From: Deltaproteobacteria bacterium
GTDB lineage: Bacteria > Desulfobacterota > UBA8473
DNA length: 8,954 nucleotides
Direction of reading: 5' to 3'
Assembly: GCA_030621455.1 (NCBI GenBank)
Contig: JAUXHQ010000053.1
Coordinates: 1 to 8,954 of the forward strand
Part shown: piece after piece, positions 1 to 6,776 of the stretch
Position numbering within the stretch: position 1 is the first letter of the stretch
How the letters are laid out: each line of letters starts with the position of its first letter
Made by a program: the position numbers and the translations under genes
Notes under the pieces: model-generated
Database searches by the model: none
Told to the model about the DNA's origin: nothing
What the model saw: only the letters and a program-made list of their open reading frames with translations

Positions 1-2
1 GG

Positions 3-704
3 CCTACCCACAACAACATAATCTTTCCGGGGCCGGGTATTGGAGGTTACTGTCTTCCCAAGGATGGTGGATTGGGTATGTGGGCCTACAAGCATCTAAT
101 GGGCTTTGAGGATGACATATTTAAGATTACCCCGGAAGCCATAAACATTAACGACACAAGAGGACTGTACGCAGCCCAGATGGTCAGAGATGCACTCCGC
201 AATATGGGAAGGATAGTTGCGGCGTCTCAAATAACCTTGCTCGGCGCATCCTACAGAGAAGATGTTGCGGACACCAGATACAGTGGTTCGGAATTGATAG
301 TGAGAAAACTTGCTGAGATGGGAGCGGAGGTCAAAGTGCATGATCCTTACGTGAAACACTGGTGGGAATTTGAAAAGCAGGATGTGTACCCCTCTGTTGG
401 AAGCAGTTGGTCCCGTTTCTTCAGGAATCAAGATCATTTAAAGGAATTGAGGATCACCCAAAGACTGGAGGATGCGCTCAACGATTCCGATGCTATGATT
501 CTTTCTGTTCGGCACAAGACATATTTGGAATTGGATCCCGACAGGATAGTGGAAATGGTCGGCAAACCTCTGGCTGTTATCGACTGCTTTGGGATCCTTG
601 ACGATCAGAAGATAGAGAGGTTATTTGAATTGGGGTGTGAGGTAAAGGGATTGGGACGAGGACATATACAGAGGATCAAAAAACAAGTAAGAGATCGAAT
701 CTGA
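3..704 (+). CDS. nucleotide-sugar 6-dehydrogenase (UDP-glucose/GDP-mannose dehydrogenase family), C-terminal part
   Basis: The reading frame is open from the left edge, so the N-terminal NAD-binding domain lies outside the window and 233 residues remain. The fragment opens with [15 protein letters not shown]; Cys17 of the fragment (bases 51-53) matches the catalytic cysteine of the family, which oxidises the C6 hydroxyl of a nucleotide sugar to a carboxylate through a thioester intermediate using two NAD+. A dimerisation helix follows, then the C-terminal UDP-binding domain, starting around fragment residue 76 and marked by [19 protein letters not shown]. The stop overlaps the next start by one base (TGATG), implying translational coupling with a UDP-glucuronate-epimerase-like gene. 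The substrate is probably UDP-glucose, but the [10 protein letters not shown] loop also resembles UDP-HexNAc dehydrogenases, and a Vi-antigen-type dehydrogenase/epimerase pair (TviB/TviC) is an alternative. Confidence 0.9.
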   Translation, partial: PTHNNIIFPGPGIGGYCLPKDGGLGMWAYKHLMGFEDDIFKITPEAININDTRGLYAAQMVRDALRNMGRIVAASQITLLGASYREDVADTRYSGSELIVRKLAEMGAEVKVHDPYVKHWWEFEKQDVYPSVGSSWSRFFRNQDHLKELRITQRLEDALNDSDAMILSVRHKTYLELDPDRIVEMVGKPLAVIDCFGILDDQKIERLFELGCEVKGLGRGHIQRIKKQVRDRI

Positions 705-1726
705 TGTTGGATAGAGAGGCAAAGATACTTGTAACAGGTGTTGCGGGTTTTATAGGGTTCAGTCTGGCTAAACGCCTGCTCGATGATGGAATCAGGACCG
801 TTGTGGGGGTAGACAACATAAGTGACTATTACGATATAAACCTGAAACATAGCCGTCTGAAGATACTGGATAAGTACCCGCCTTTTGAATTCATAAAGAT
901 GGATATTGCAGACAGAGATCGTATGAAAGGACTCTTTTCGGATAACGGTTTCGATATCGTCGTAAATCTTGCCGCTCAGGCAGGGGTAAGGTATTCCTTA
1001 ATCAATCCTTACTCATACGTGGATGCAAACCTATCCGGTTTCGTTAACGTGCTTGAGGGGTGCAGACATACGGAAGTCAAGCACCTTGTCTTTGCATCCT
1101 CGAGTTCCGTGTACGGAGCAAATACGAGCATGCCGTTTTCCGTGCATCACAATGTGGACCATCCTGTGTCCCTCTACGCAGCATCGAAGAAAGCAAATGA
1201 GCTTATGGCACATACATATGCGCATCTTTACGGTCTTCCAAGCACGGGATTACGTTTTTTTACAGTCTACGGCCCATGGGGCAGACCCGATATGGCTCTA
1301 TTCTTGTTCACAAAGGCGATCCTAAATGATGAGACCATCAAGGTCTTCAATAATGGTAAGATGCGACGAGATTTCACTTACATAGATGACATAGTTGAGG
1401 GTGTTGTGCGGATAATGGGAAAGCTGCCGGACCCGAACCCCGATTGGGACGGGGCTAAGCCCGATCCGGGAACATCGTATGCACCGTATCGGATTTATAA
1501 TATCGGCAATAATAACCCTGTAGAATTGATGGATTTCATTAAATGCGTTGAGAAGGCCACGGGCAAGAAGGCGAGGAAGGAGTTCTTGCCTTTGCAGCCA
1601 GGGGATGTCCCTGCTACGTATGCTGATATTGATGATCTTGAAACGGCTGTCGGCTTCAAACCCAGTACGCCTTTGCACAAAGGAATAAGAAGATTTATCG
1701 AGTGGTACCGCGATTACTATGGATAA
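704..1726 (+). CDS. UDP-glucuronate 4-epimerase-like NAD-dependent epimerase/dehydratase
   Basis: A complete 340-residue extended short-chain dehydrogenase, the usual length for bacterial UDP-glucuronate 4-epimerases. The Rossmann motif TGVAGFIG lies at residues 11-18, followed by the family-typical VDNISDYYD at 36-44. The catalytic serine region is ASSSSVYG (131-138), and the catalytic Tyr/Lys pair is Y158 and K162 in [26 protein letters not shown] (184-198) and [10 protein letters not shown] (221-230) are also hallmarks of the family. The enzyme would interconvert UDP-glucuronate and UDP-galacturonate in the cytoplasm through a 4-keto intermediate. The ATG shares its A with the upstream TGA and no strong Shine-Dalgarno is seen, so coupled translation with the dehydrogenase is likely. 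A UDP-GlcNAcA/GalNAcA epimerase role is possible if the partner dehydrogenase acts on UDP-HexNAc. Confidence 0.92.
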   Translation: MLDREAKILVTGVAGFIGFSLAKRLLDDGIRTVVGVDNISDYYDINLKHSRLKILDKYPPFEFIKMDIADRDRMKGLFSDNGFDIVVNLAAQAGVRYSLINPYSYVDANLSGFVNVLEGCRHTEVKHLVFASSSSVYGANTSMPFSVHHNVDHPVSLYAASKKANELMAHTYAHLYGLPSTGLRFFTVYGPWGRPDMALFLFTKAILNDETIKVFNNGKMRRDFTYIDDIVEGVVRIMGKLPDPNPDWDGAKPDPGTSYAPYRIYNIGNNNPVELMDFIKCVEKATGKKARKEFLPLQPGDVPATYADIDDLETAVGFKPSTPLHKGIRRFIEWYRDYYG

Positions 1727-1752
1727 AGGGCCACGAGGCTCACTTCGCCCTT
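1726..1752. terminator. possible bidirectional hairpin between convergent gene ends
   Basis: AAGGG (1726-1730) pairs with CCCTT (1748-1752), and inside it CGAGG (1734-1738) pairs with CTTCG (1743-1747) around a CTCA loop, with a three-base bulge on one side. It spans the epimerase stop and the minus-strand stop at 1740-1742, the expected place for a shared terminator. Neither strand has a clear T run after the stem, so intrinsic termination is only a guess. Confidence 0.3.
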
Positions 1753-2504
1753 GCCCGAACCTTGCGAACAACTTTCCTGACGGGTTTTCCTCTCCCTCCT
1801 TTTGCTTTGACACGGACCTTTCTCACCTTACGAGCCTTTTTGGAAGGGCCTGACACGGAGGAGGCCGGGGTTGGGTCTCCTGACGGGGATTGCTCGTGCC
1901 GACATCCTGCCCTGGGACACCGGAGGATTATCCGTCCTTTGGCATCCTCCTTTTCTACCAGAAAAGGGTTGTTGCATTCAGGACAGGTGATGGCATGGGG
2001 AAGATACCACGTAATGAATTCACATTCTTTCTTTGAGCACACGTAAAACCTCTTCCCGATCCGGGTCCGTTCGGTGATCACTTCACCTGTATGACAGACC
2101 GGACACACCATCTTGATGGCGTGCCTGTCAAACGATTCGGTGTGCCGGCACTCCGGAAACCCCAGACACTGCCGGTACTTTCCGTGGATATCCTCCCTCT
2201 CTTCCATTTTCCGTCCACAATCGGGACAGTACTTCTCTTCTACTTTATCTTTTTCTGTCGTCCGGTCCGGTTCTTCGCGGGGATGAGCTTCTTCTTTCTC
2301 TTCGATCCTTTCCCGCGTCAACTCTTCTTTGACTGCCGGTTCGACTTTCTCGGCCTTGATTTCCTTTACGGCTTCAGCGGTCTCAGGGGGCTTGGCTGAC
2401 ACCACCTCTTCTTCGACCCTCTCGGCAGGCTCTTCCGGGGTGGTTGTTTCCTCGGCTGGTTGAGTAACTTCAGGGGGACTTCTTTTCGGCAACTTCCGCC
2501 TCAT
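1740..2504 (-). CDS. C-terminal frame of a topoisomerase-like gene: linker, three C4 zinc ribbons, basic tail
   Basis: Reading from the ATG at 2504 gives 254 residues, but there is no convincing ribosome site and the frame most likely continues an upstream gene. Residues 11-90 are an acidic Pro/Glu/Thr/Lys linker. Three topoisomerase-type C4 zinc ribbons follow: C93/C96/C113/C119, C134/C137/C156/C161 and C174/C177/C196/C201. Residues 221-254 are almost entirely Lys, Arg, Val, Ala and Gly, a probable nucleic-acid-binding tail. Zinc ribbons at the C terminus are standard for bacterial type IA topoisomerases, and the topoisomerase core is encoded just upstream on the same strand. The middle frame ends in a TGA at 2472-2470; a +1 shift at the preceding CCC enters this frame at 2471. 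Whether this is a separately made protein, a recoded C terminus or the effect of an indel cannot be decided from the sequence. Confidence 0.75.
   Translation of the reverse strand: MRRKLPKRSPPEVTQPAEETTTPEEPAERVEEEVVSAKPPETAEAVKEIKAEKVEPAVKEELTRERIEEKEEAHPREEPDRTTEKDKVEEKYCPDCGRKMEEREDIHGKYRQCLGFPECRHTESFDRHAIKMVCPVCHTGEVITERTRIGKRFYVCSKKECEFITWYLPHAITCPECNNPFLVEKEDAKGRIILRCPRAGCRHEQSPSGDPTPASSVSGPSKKARKVRKVRVKAKGGRGKPVRKVVRKVRARAK
2469..2478 (-). other. +1 frameshift-like site CCC_TGA
   Basis: The middle frame ends TCC CCC TGA, and reading one base on (GAA at 2471-2469) enters the zinc-ribbon frame. A proline codon followed by UGA is the layout of known +1 recoding sites, for example antizyme UCC_UGA, and tRNA-Pro could re-pair from CCC to CCT. 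No Shine-Dalgarno-like stimulator is evident close upstream. One extra C in the run of five would explain the shift equally well. Confidence 0.4.
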
Positions 2505-2958
2505 TCTCGGTCCGTGGCAAAGTCTCTTCTTCTACGGCTTCAACCTCCGAGGCGGTTTCGTTTGTCGATGGTTCTCTTTCTCTTTGAGTATCAATGTCTT
2601 CCGGAGTAGAAACAGCCCCATGCTCTGCCGGAGCCTCAAGATGAGATTCTGTAATTTCTGCCATGCTTTCCGGTTTCGAAACATCCGGTTTTGTTAATAC
2701 TTTACCGTGAACCTTGCTTTTATCAGGGGTAGGTTCTTTCTTGGGACGAGGCTTGTCCATCGAGCTGAATTCAAAGGCTACGACCTTGCCGACCTTATCA
2801 TCGCTCCTCTGTTCCCCTACCAGCACAGGTTTGCCTTTTTCCCCTCTGTCCTCCCTAGGTGTTGCCAGGCGTTGCCCTCCGGTCTTACCAGCGGCTTGTT
2901 GATGTTTCCTGGGTGCGTCCGGCTTCTGTGCCTCAGGTGCGGGAGCTTTGGGCTTCAT
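2470..2958 (-). CDS. middle frame of the topoisomerase-like gene: low-complexity linker
   Basis: From the ATG at 2958 this frame encodes 162 residues rich in Pro, Glu, Lys and Ala, with no recognisable fold and no good Shine-Dalgarno. Upstream of that ATG the same frame stays open back to about 3099 and encodes KYARINLSAFFTQTVDEV and then TSGRKGLLHALSQFDQTL. This matches the segment that normally ends the type IA topoisomerase core (FTARMEEELDEIAEG-like) and continues directly from FP in the preceding frame. The ATG is therefore probably internal, and the region is the middle of one long gene. It ends at TCC CCC TGA (2478-2470), overlapping the zinc-ribbon frame by 35 bases; the +1 frame reads on as PEVTQPAEE in the same compositional style. 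Confidence 0.6.
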   Translation of the reverse strand: MKPKAPAPEAQKPDAPRKHQQAAGKTGGQRLATPREDRGEKGKPVLVGEQRSDDKVGKVVAFEFSSMDKPRPKKEPTPDKSKVHGKVLTKPDVSKPESMAEITESHLEAPAEHGAVSTPEDIDTQREREPSTNETASEVEAVEEETLPRTENEAEVAEKKSP

Positions 2959-2999
2959 TCCCGAGCGTCCGTGTATATTCAGTGTCTGATCGAACTGGC

Positions 3000-4634
3000 T
3001 TAAGGCATGTAAGAGACCCTTCCGCCCGGAGGTAACCTCGTCAACCGTCTGGGTGAAAAAGGCGGACAGGTTAATGCGGGCATATTTGGGAAGGTGCGAT
3101 CAATAATCTCTACCAATCTTCCACAATTTTCCTTTGTATGTAACGTTCCCTGGGGTGCAATCTCCAGGTAGCCTTTCAGGAGCATATCTTTCAGGATGGC
3201 TGCCATCATGAAGTCCATGTGGACCCCCATGTCGGCAAGATCGGAGAAGATTGTTTCCAGGGAATAGTACTCGGGGGGAATGCCGCTGGTAGATTTTACA
3301 ATGGATTTTACATGGTCCAGGACTTGACCTTCCTGCAGACCGGTTATCGGTGAATCGTCGGTCAGTTCCTTTTCCGCCATGCTTCGATATACGGCAAGGT
3401 GACCTTTTTCCGTTACAGAGAATTTGTTGACGGAGAAGGTACATTCATCTCCCGCCTGGACCACCACTTTAAAGTCTTCCCCCGAGGCTTCTCTCATTTG
3501 GCCGGCCAAAGCCCGGTTGCGGATTATTCCATAGAGATCGGCAGCTTCGCGGGAGAGGGCCGCGGTAACCTGATCCGGAGTGATGTGGGGTAAAAGAGGT
3601 ATGATGGGGAGGCCTTGGCCTTCACTGGTTATTTCGTGTTGACCGGCTGGACCTTCCCCCTGACTTTCTGATACGTATCCCCTGAGGACATTAGCCGCGT
3701 CTTCGGGCAAGTCCGTCTCGCTGGTGAGGAAGAATGGTATGAGCCCTCGACTGAGGCCATCTGTCTTCATCCCGTGAAAGAGTTCCCTGGCCGATTTCAA
3801 GGTTTTCTCAGGGTCCATCTTCAATTGCAGGTAGGCCTCTTGCACAAGGCTTAAGGTGTTGAAGGGGAGGGGAGGATCAATCTTCCTGGGAACCCTTGAC
3901 ACTGATTTTACCACATATTTCCCCCCCGCCATAAGCGTGAGAGCCTTCTTTATCTCATCTTTGCTCTTGAAGAGACCGTCTTGTGTAATATTGGCTGCGG
4001 TCTTGAGTCTTGCCTCGAATTCCCCTTCCCCACCGGATAACCGGGCTATTATATCTCTCTTGTTTACCGGGGAAAATCTTTTAATCTCACCTTCTCTTTC
4101 AGCAAGGAAAAAGAGAAAGGTGAGGGTTGAAAAGTCGAGAGAAAGCCCGCCACGCCCTTTTGCACTGCCTGTCAACCTCTTCAGATGTTTAACCAGCAAA
4201 TGGTCGAAGATGGTCCTAACCTGGAGCGCCACCCCTCTTTCGTTGTGATTATCGACCGGGTTTCCCAGACTCCTTTCGATCTCTTTTTCGCTTAAGCTGT
4301 GAAGATGGAGGCGTTTTGGCGTTTTTCGTCCTTCAGTATTGGCCCTGATAAACTCACTGATCATCCATGACCAGTGTTCACCACGTTGATCGTGGTCGAA
4401 AGCCAGGAAAATCTCCCGGTCAAGAGAAGATAGTATCTTAGCTGCAGTTTCTTCGCACCCCCGGGTTGGTTTGAAAAGAAAGAGGCCGTCGGGCTTTACT
4501 TTCTCCCCTTTTGGAGATTGGACAACCTCCAGGGGGGTGGTCGTGATTATCAGTGTGTCAATTTTCCGTCCTAAAATGTCAACAAGGCTCCGGGCCTTGG
4601 CAGAAGATTCTACGAAAAAAAGTGATGGTAACAT
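3000..4634 (-). CDS. divergent type IA topoisomerase-like core, catalytic tyrosine missing (first frame of three)
   Basis: Chosen start: ATG at 4634, because GGAGG lies five bases upstream; a GTG at 4646 in the same frame overlaps that site. The frame encodes 544 residues. FFVESSAKARSLVDILG (6-22) matches the topoisomerase Toprim start, with E9 as the conserved glutamate, and LAFDHDQRGE (77-86) matches ATDPDREGE, keeping both Asp but replacing the third acidic residue with R84. GLSLDFSTL (163-171) stands where GLSAGRVQS is usual. FNTLSLVQEA (258-267) matches the helix before the active site, then GLIPFFLTSE (297-306) replaces GLITYMRTDS, so the nucleophilic Tyr is F301 and its partner Arg is L303. 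After F515-P516 the homology moves to the -1 frame, and the residual out-of-frame tail stops at 3000. The fold is kept while catalysis is predicted lost, so a structural or DNA-binding role is inferred. With both frameshifts the product would be about 964 residues, near the size of TopA. Confidence 0.8.
   Translation of the reverse strand: MLPSLFFVESSAKARSLVDILGRKIDTLIITTTPLEVVQSPKGEKVKPDGLFLFKPTRGCEETAAKILSSLDREIFLAFDHDQRGEHWSWMISEFIRANTEGRKTPKRLHLHSLSEKEIERSLGNPVDNHNERGVALQVRTIFDHLLVKHLKRLTGSAKGRGGLSLDFSTLTFLFFLAEREGEIKRFSPVNKRDIIARLSGGEGEFEARLKTAANITQDGLFKSKDEIKKALTLMAGGKYVVKSVSRVPRKIDPPLPFNTLSLVQEAYLQLKMDPEKTLKSARELFHGMKTDGLSRGLIPFFLTSETDLPEDAANVLRGYVSESQGEGPAGQHEITSEGQGLPIIPLLPHITPDQVTAALSREAADLYGIIRNRALAGQMREASGEDFKVVVQAGDECTFSVNKFSVTEKGHLAVYRSMAEKELTDDSPITGLQEGQVLDHVKSIVKSTSGIPPEYYSLETIFSDLADMGVHMDFMMAAILKDMLLKGYLEIAPQGTLHTKENCGRLVEIIDRTFPNMPALTCPPFSPRRLTRLPPGGRVSYMP
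3084..3090 (-). other. -1 slippery heptamer C_CCA_AAT at the frame switch
   Basis: On the minus strand the bases are CCCAAAT, read in the zero frame as TTC CCA AAT. This fits the X_XXY_YYZ pattern with exact phase. The topoisomerase-like homology leaves the first frame after Phe-Pro and resumes in the -1 frame as Tyr-Ala-Arg-Ile-Asn-Leu, precisely here. Short complementary segments lie downstream (GCCCG with CGGGC, CCGCC with GGCGG), but I cannot model the fold. A missing C in the CCC run would give the same picture. Confidence 0.45.
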
Positions 4635-4763
4635 GTATTCCTCCACAAGAGATCGCCAACGGGCGGCGGCTTAGGCATCTTCCCCTTGTCTTGCCAATTG
4701 ATAGCCTTAGCCGGCAAGGTTATCCGGGCAAGAATACGCAAATATTGAGCCAAGGCCGACACC

Positions 4764-4775
4764 ATTTCGCGAAAT
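4764..4775. promoter_or_regulatory. perfect 12-bp palindrome, possible operator
   Basis: ATTTCGCGAAAT is a perfect palindrome in the divergent intergenic region, about 130 bp upstream of the topoisomerase-like start and just inside its candidate transcript. A dimeric repressor site is possible, but no matching regulator gene is in the window. Confidence 0.25.
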
Positions 4776-4802
4776 CTTCCGTTCTCTCAGGAAAGAACGA
4801 CC

Positions 4803-4830
4803 ATAAAAGGTCACTGTGCTCAGTTGTCAG
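4803..4830 (-). promoter_or_regulatory. weak candidate promoter for the topoisomerase-like gene
   Basis: On the minus strand CTGACA (4830-4825) lies 16 bases before TTTTAT (4808-4803), matching five of six and four of six bases of the sigma-70 boxes. It would give a leader of roughly 160 bases before the ATG at 4634. It is the best candidate I found by eye, and it may be chance. Confidence 0.25.
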
Positions 4831-4961
4831 GGGACAGTAAAAGCCTTCCAGGCATCTGATCCTTGTGAACCGTTACGAATGACTCACATCCCCTGGGATG
4901 CCAGGGTTATTTAAAGATTTCTGGTGATCAATCCTCACAATGCCATGTGTAGAAGTTTTGC

Positions 4962-4990
4962 TTGACACACAGGGTGGGCTTCCCTATACT
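4962..4990 (+). promoter_or_regulatory. near-consensus sigma-70 promoter for the pyrK-pyrD operon
   Basis: TTGACA (4962-4967) is a perfect -35 box, followed by a 17-base spacer and TATACT (4985-4990) as the -10 box. Transcription should begin near 4997, leaving a leader of almost 200 bases before the ATG at 5191. Confidence 0.75.
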
Positions 4991-4998
4991 TTTTCTCC

Positions 4999-5016
4999 AT
5001 AAGAAGCGGTTCTTAT
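4999..5016 (+). promoter_or_regulatory. dyad at the predicted transcription start
   Basis: ATAAGAA and TTCTTAT form perfect 7-bp arms around GCGG, starting at about +3 relative to the predicted start. It could be a repressor operator overlapping the initiation region or a 5' hairpin that stabilises the transcript or regulates it. No assignment to a known regulator is made. Confidence 0.45.
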
Positions 5017-5190
5017 TGGAACTTCTCAAAAAGCCCGGGTATGCATTACATAAACAACCCCTCAGACTGATCGAATATGGCGGCCTGAAGCTTTGGGAGA
5101 AACGGGCTATTTGTGTATAGACTTACATTAACGCTTGGCCAAGCCCAGAGGAGATAATCAAGACTGGGACGAAACAAGATCGAAGAGTAG

Positions 5191-6774
5191 ATGCAGGACG
5201 CAGAACAAAGTCGCAAAAACTATAAAATACTATGCCTGGCCCTTATCAAACCGATACTGTCAAGAGACGGGTATAGGGTTAGCTCGGTGGACACCGGACA
5301 ATTTGATGACTCCGAGCTTACGGGGTACGCTGAAAAGAGGCATCTTCCCAAACACGATGGCCTCGCTGAAGGAGCGGATTTTGTCGCGGAAAATGACGAC
5401 GGTCATAAGCTATTGTTTTGCTTTTATGATAAGGAGAAAGAAGACTTCTTCAAGCGGTTGTCCAATCGCGCCCTGGAGCAAGACAAAAGTAAGTTCCGGA
5501 CAATCTGGTTCCTGGTTTTCCAAACGCACGAAGAGATGGCTAAGTGTCGGCAAGTTGATAAGGCTGATTCCTGGCCAAGAGGATTTTTCCTTTGCATGGA
5601 AGAGATTACGGAAAAAGCCCTTGAGTTCCATGAGGATACTTTTGGACATCCCGGAACAGTATGTTTGGGGAATAAGAGTGATCATAGGTTTCGAGGGAAG
5701 ATTAAACATTTCAGAACAGAAGTGATGAGGAATGAGCCGGTCAGTGAAAAGGATGACTGTGAATATTTCAAAATCAGATTCAAGGCCCCTGAACTGAAAT
5801 ACGTGGTTCCGGGTCAATTTGTGATGCTCGATACACTGCCGGTTGAGAAGAGGCTTCTGTTTGAAGAGCCTCCCTTGTCTTTTTCAGGAAAATCCTTTGA
5901 CTACGGCAATACATTCGATTTGAAGCCTGTATCATTCCTAAAAAGGCCCTTCAGTATCCACCGTGCCTTTTACAGATATTTTGAATCCGGTTACCTTAGG
6001 GACATGTCACTCCCGCCGACACTGGCAACCATATCCCATACTCATTTACCTGACGAGTTCGAGATATTTTACAAGGTGCTTAAAAATGGAGTCGGCACAA
6101 ATGAACTGAAAGAGGTGAGAAAGGGTGACAGGATTCAAATGCTCGGGCCACTGGGACAGTTTCAAGATCTATCAAAATGGCGTGGGGATGGCATCGAGGA
6201 AGTACATCTTGTCGGCGGTGGCGTGGGCATGGCTCCACTTGTGTTCTTCGGCCAGGCGTTGAAGTTCTATTCCTTCAAACTCAAAGCGTTCATCGGCATT
6301 GACCGAATGGAGACCCTATTATACTCACCTCAGTTCGCGCCAACCTATGCGGAAGACAAGGGAAATGCTTACGTGTACATAGAAACACTCTCCGGCATTG
6401 GGTTAAGGCCGGAAGACATAAGGGTTTCGTGCGAAAATTTAAACGGTAGTGGAGGGAAATACGGCAGATTACCCGATGTCAACTATCATGAGGGTCTTGT
6501 CACCGAGCAGTATGCGTCATACCTTGAAGACCTGGGGAAGATGAGTAAGATATTGGCTGTCACATGCGGCCCTCAACCCATGTTGAGAGCTTTGTGGCGT
6601 ATTACTTCGAAATTTGATGTGCCGATGAAGGTTCTGTTAGAAAAAAGAATGGCAGGTGGGATCGGGGTGTGTCTTTCTTGTGTCTGTCGCACCAGGAAAG
6701 ATGGTGTGAGACAATACTCCCGGGTGTGCACCGAAGGTCCCCTTTTCGACGCAAAAGAGATTGATTGGGAATAA
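5191..6774 (+). CDS. pyrK: PyrK-like dihydroorotate dehydrogenase electron-transfer subunit with large N-terminal extension
   Basis: 527 residues, about twice the usual PyrK length of roughly 260. Residues 1 to about 165 match no domain I recognise. The reductase part follows: a beta-barrel FAD domain with PGQFVMLD (207-214) and the FAD motif RPFSI (252-256), an NAD domain with GGGVGMAP (342-349) and TCGPQPM (458-464), and a C-terminal [2Fe-2S] segment. That segment reads MAGGIGVCLSCVC (487-499) with C513 downstream; the family form is MACGIGAC, so the first ligand is replaced by G489 while C494, C497 and C513 remain and C499 is extra. PyrK passes electrons from PyrD FMN through the cluster and FAD to NAD+. 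The ATG directly follows an in-frame TAG, so the extension cannot start further upstream. It lies two bases before pyrD, so the two genes probably act as one complex. Confidence 0.85.
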   Translation: MQDAEQSRKNYKILCLALIKPILSRDGYRVSSVDTGQFDDSELTGYAEKRHLPKHDGLAEGADFVAENDDGHKLLFCFYDKEKEDFFKRLSNRALEQDKSKFRTIWFLVFQTHEEMAKCRQVDKADSWPRGFFLCMEEITEKALEFHEDTFGHPGTVCLGNKSDHRFRGKIKHFRTEVMRNEPVSEKDDCEYFKIRFKAPELKYVVPGQFVMLDTLPVEKRLLFEEPPLSFSGKSFDYGNTFDLKPVSFLKRPFSIHRAFYRYFESGYLRDMSLPPTLATISHTHLPDEFEIFYKVLKNGVGTNELKEVRKGDRIQMLGPLGQFQDLSKWRGDGIEEVHLVGGGVGMAPLVFFGQALKFYSFKLKAFIGIDRMETLLYSPQFAPTYAEDKGNAYVYIETLSGIGLRPEDIRVSCENLNGSGGKYGRLPDVNYHEGLVTEQYASYLEDLGKMSKILAVTCGPQPMLRALWRITSKFDVPMKVLLEKRMAGGIGVCLSCVCRTRKDGVRQYSRVCTEGPLFDAKEIDWE

Positions 6775-6776
6775 AT

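Larger units (their letters stand above)
4635..5190. other. divergent non-coding region
   Basis: I see no gene here on either strand. It contains a strong plus-strand promoter at 4962-4990, the weak minus-strand candidate, the 12-bp palindrome at 4764, and a hairpin CCCTGG-GATG-CCAGGG at 4891-4906 followed by TTATTT. Near the two genes there is a second 12-bp palindrome, GCTTGGCCAAGC at 5133-5144, and an AGCCCG/CGGGCT pair at 5032-5037 and 5103-5108. No riboswitch class was recognised. Confidence 0.6.

Noticed and set aside
3000..4634. Calling this a functional topA
   Set aside because: The tyrosine nucleophile and several other active-site residues are missing in the aligned positions, so an active topoisomerase is unlikely.
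4660..4740. Paired segments CTTGCC/GGCAAG and GC-rich stretches before the topoisomerase-like start, considered as a riboswitch
   Set aside because: The conserved bases of c-di-GMP, cobalamin or other classes I know were not found in the expected order.
4553..4840. A 95-codon plus-strand open frame across the topoisomerase-like start and the intergenic region
   Set aside because: Half of it is antisense to a supported gene, with no ribosome site and no protein-like pattern.
4891..4906. Perfect CCCTGG-GATG-CCAGGG hairpin followed by TTATTT, terminator-like on the plus strand
   Set aside because: No plus-strand gene ends upstream of it nearby and the T tract is interrupted, so it was not called as a terminator.
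5135..5725. A 196-codon open frame starting from TTG and overlapping the PyrK-like start
   Set aside because: It lies in another frame of a gene with clear family motifs, has no recognisable domain and starts at a TTG without a ribosome site.
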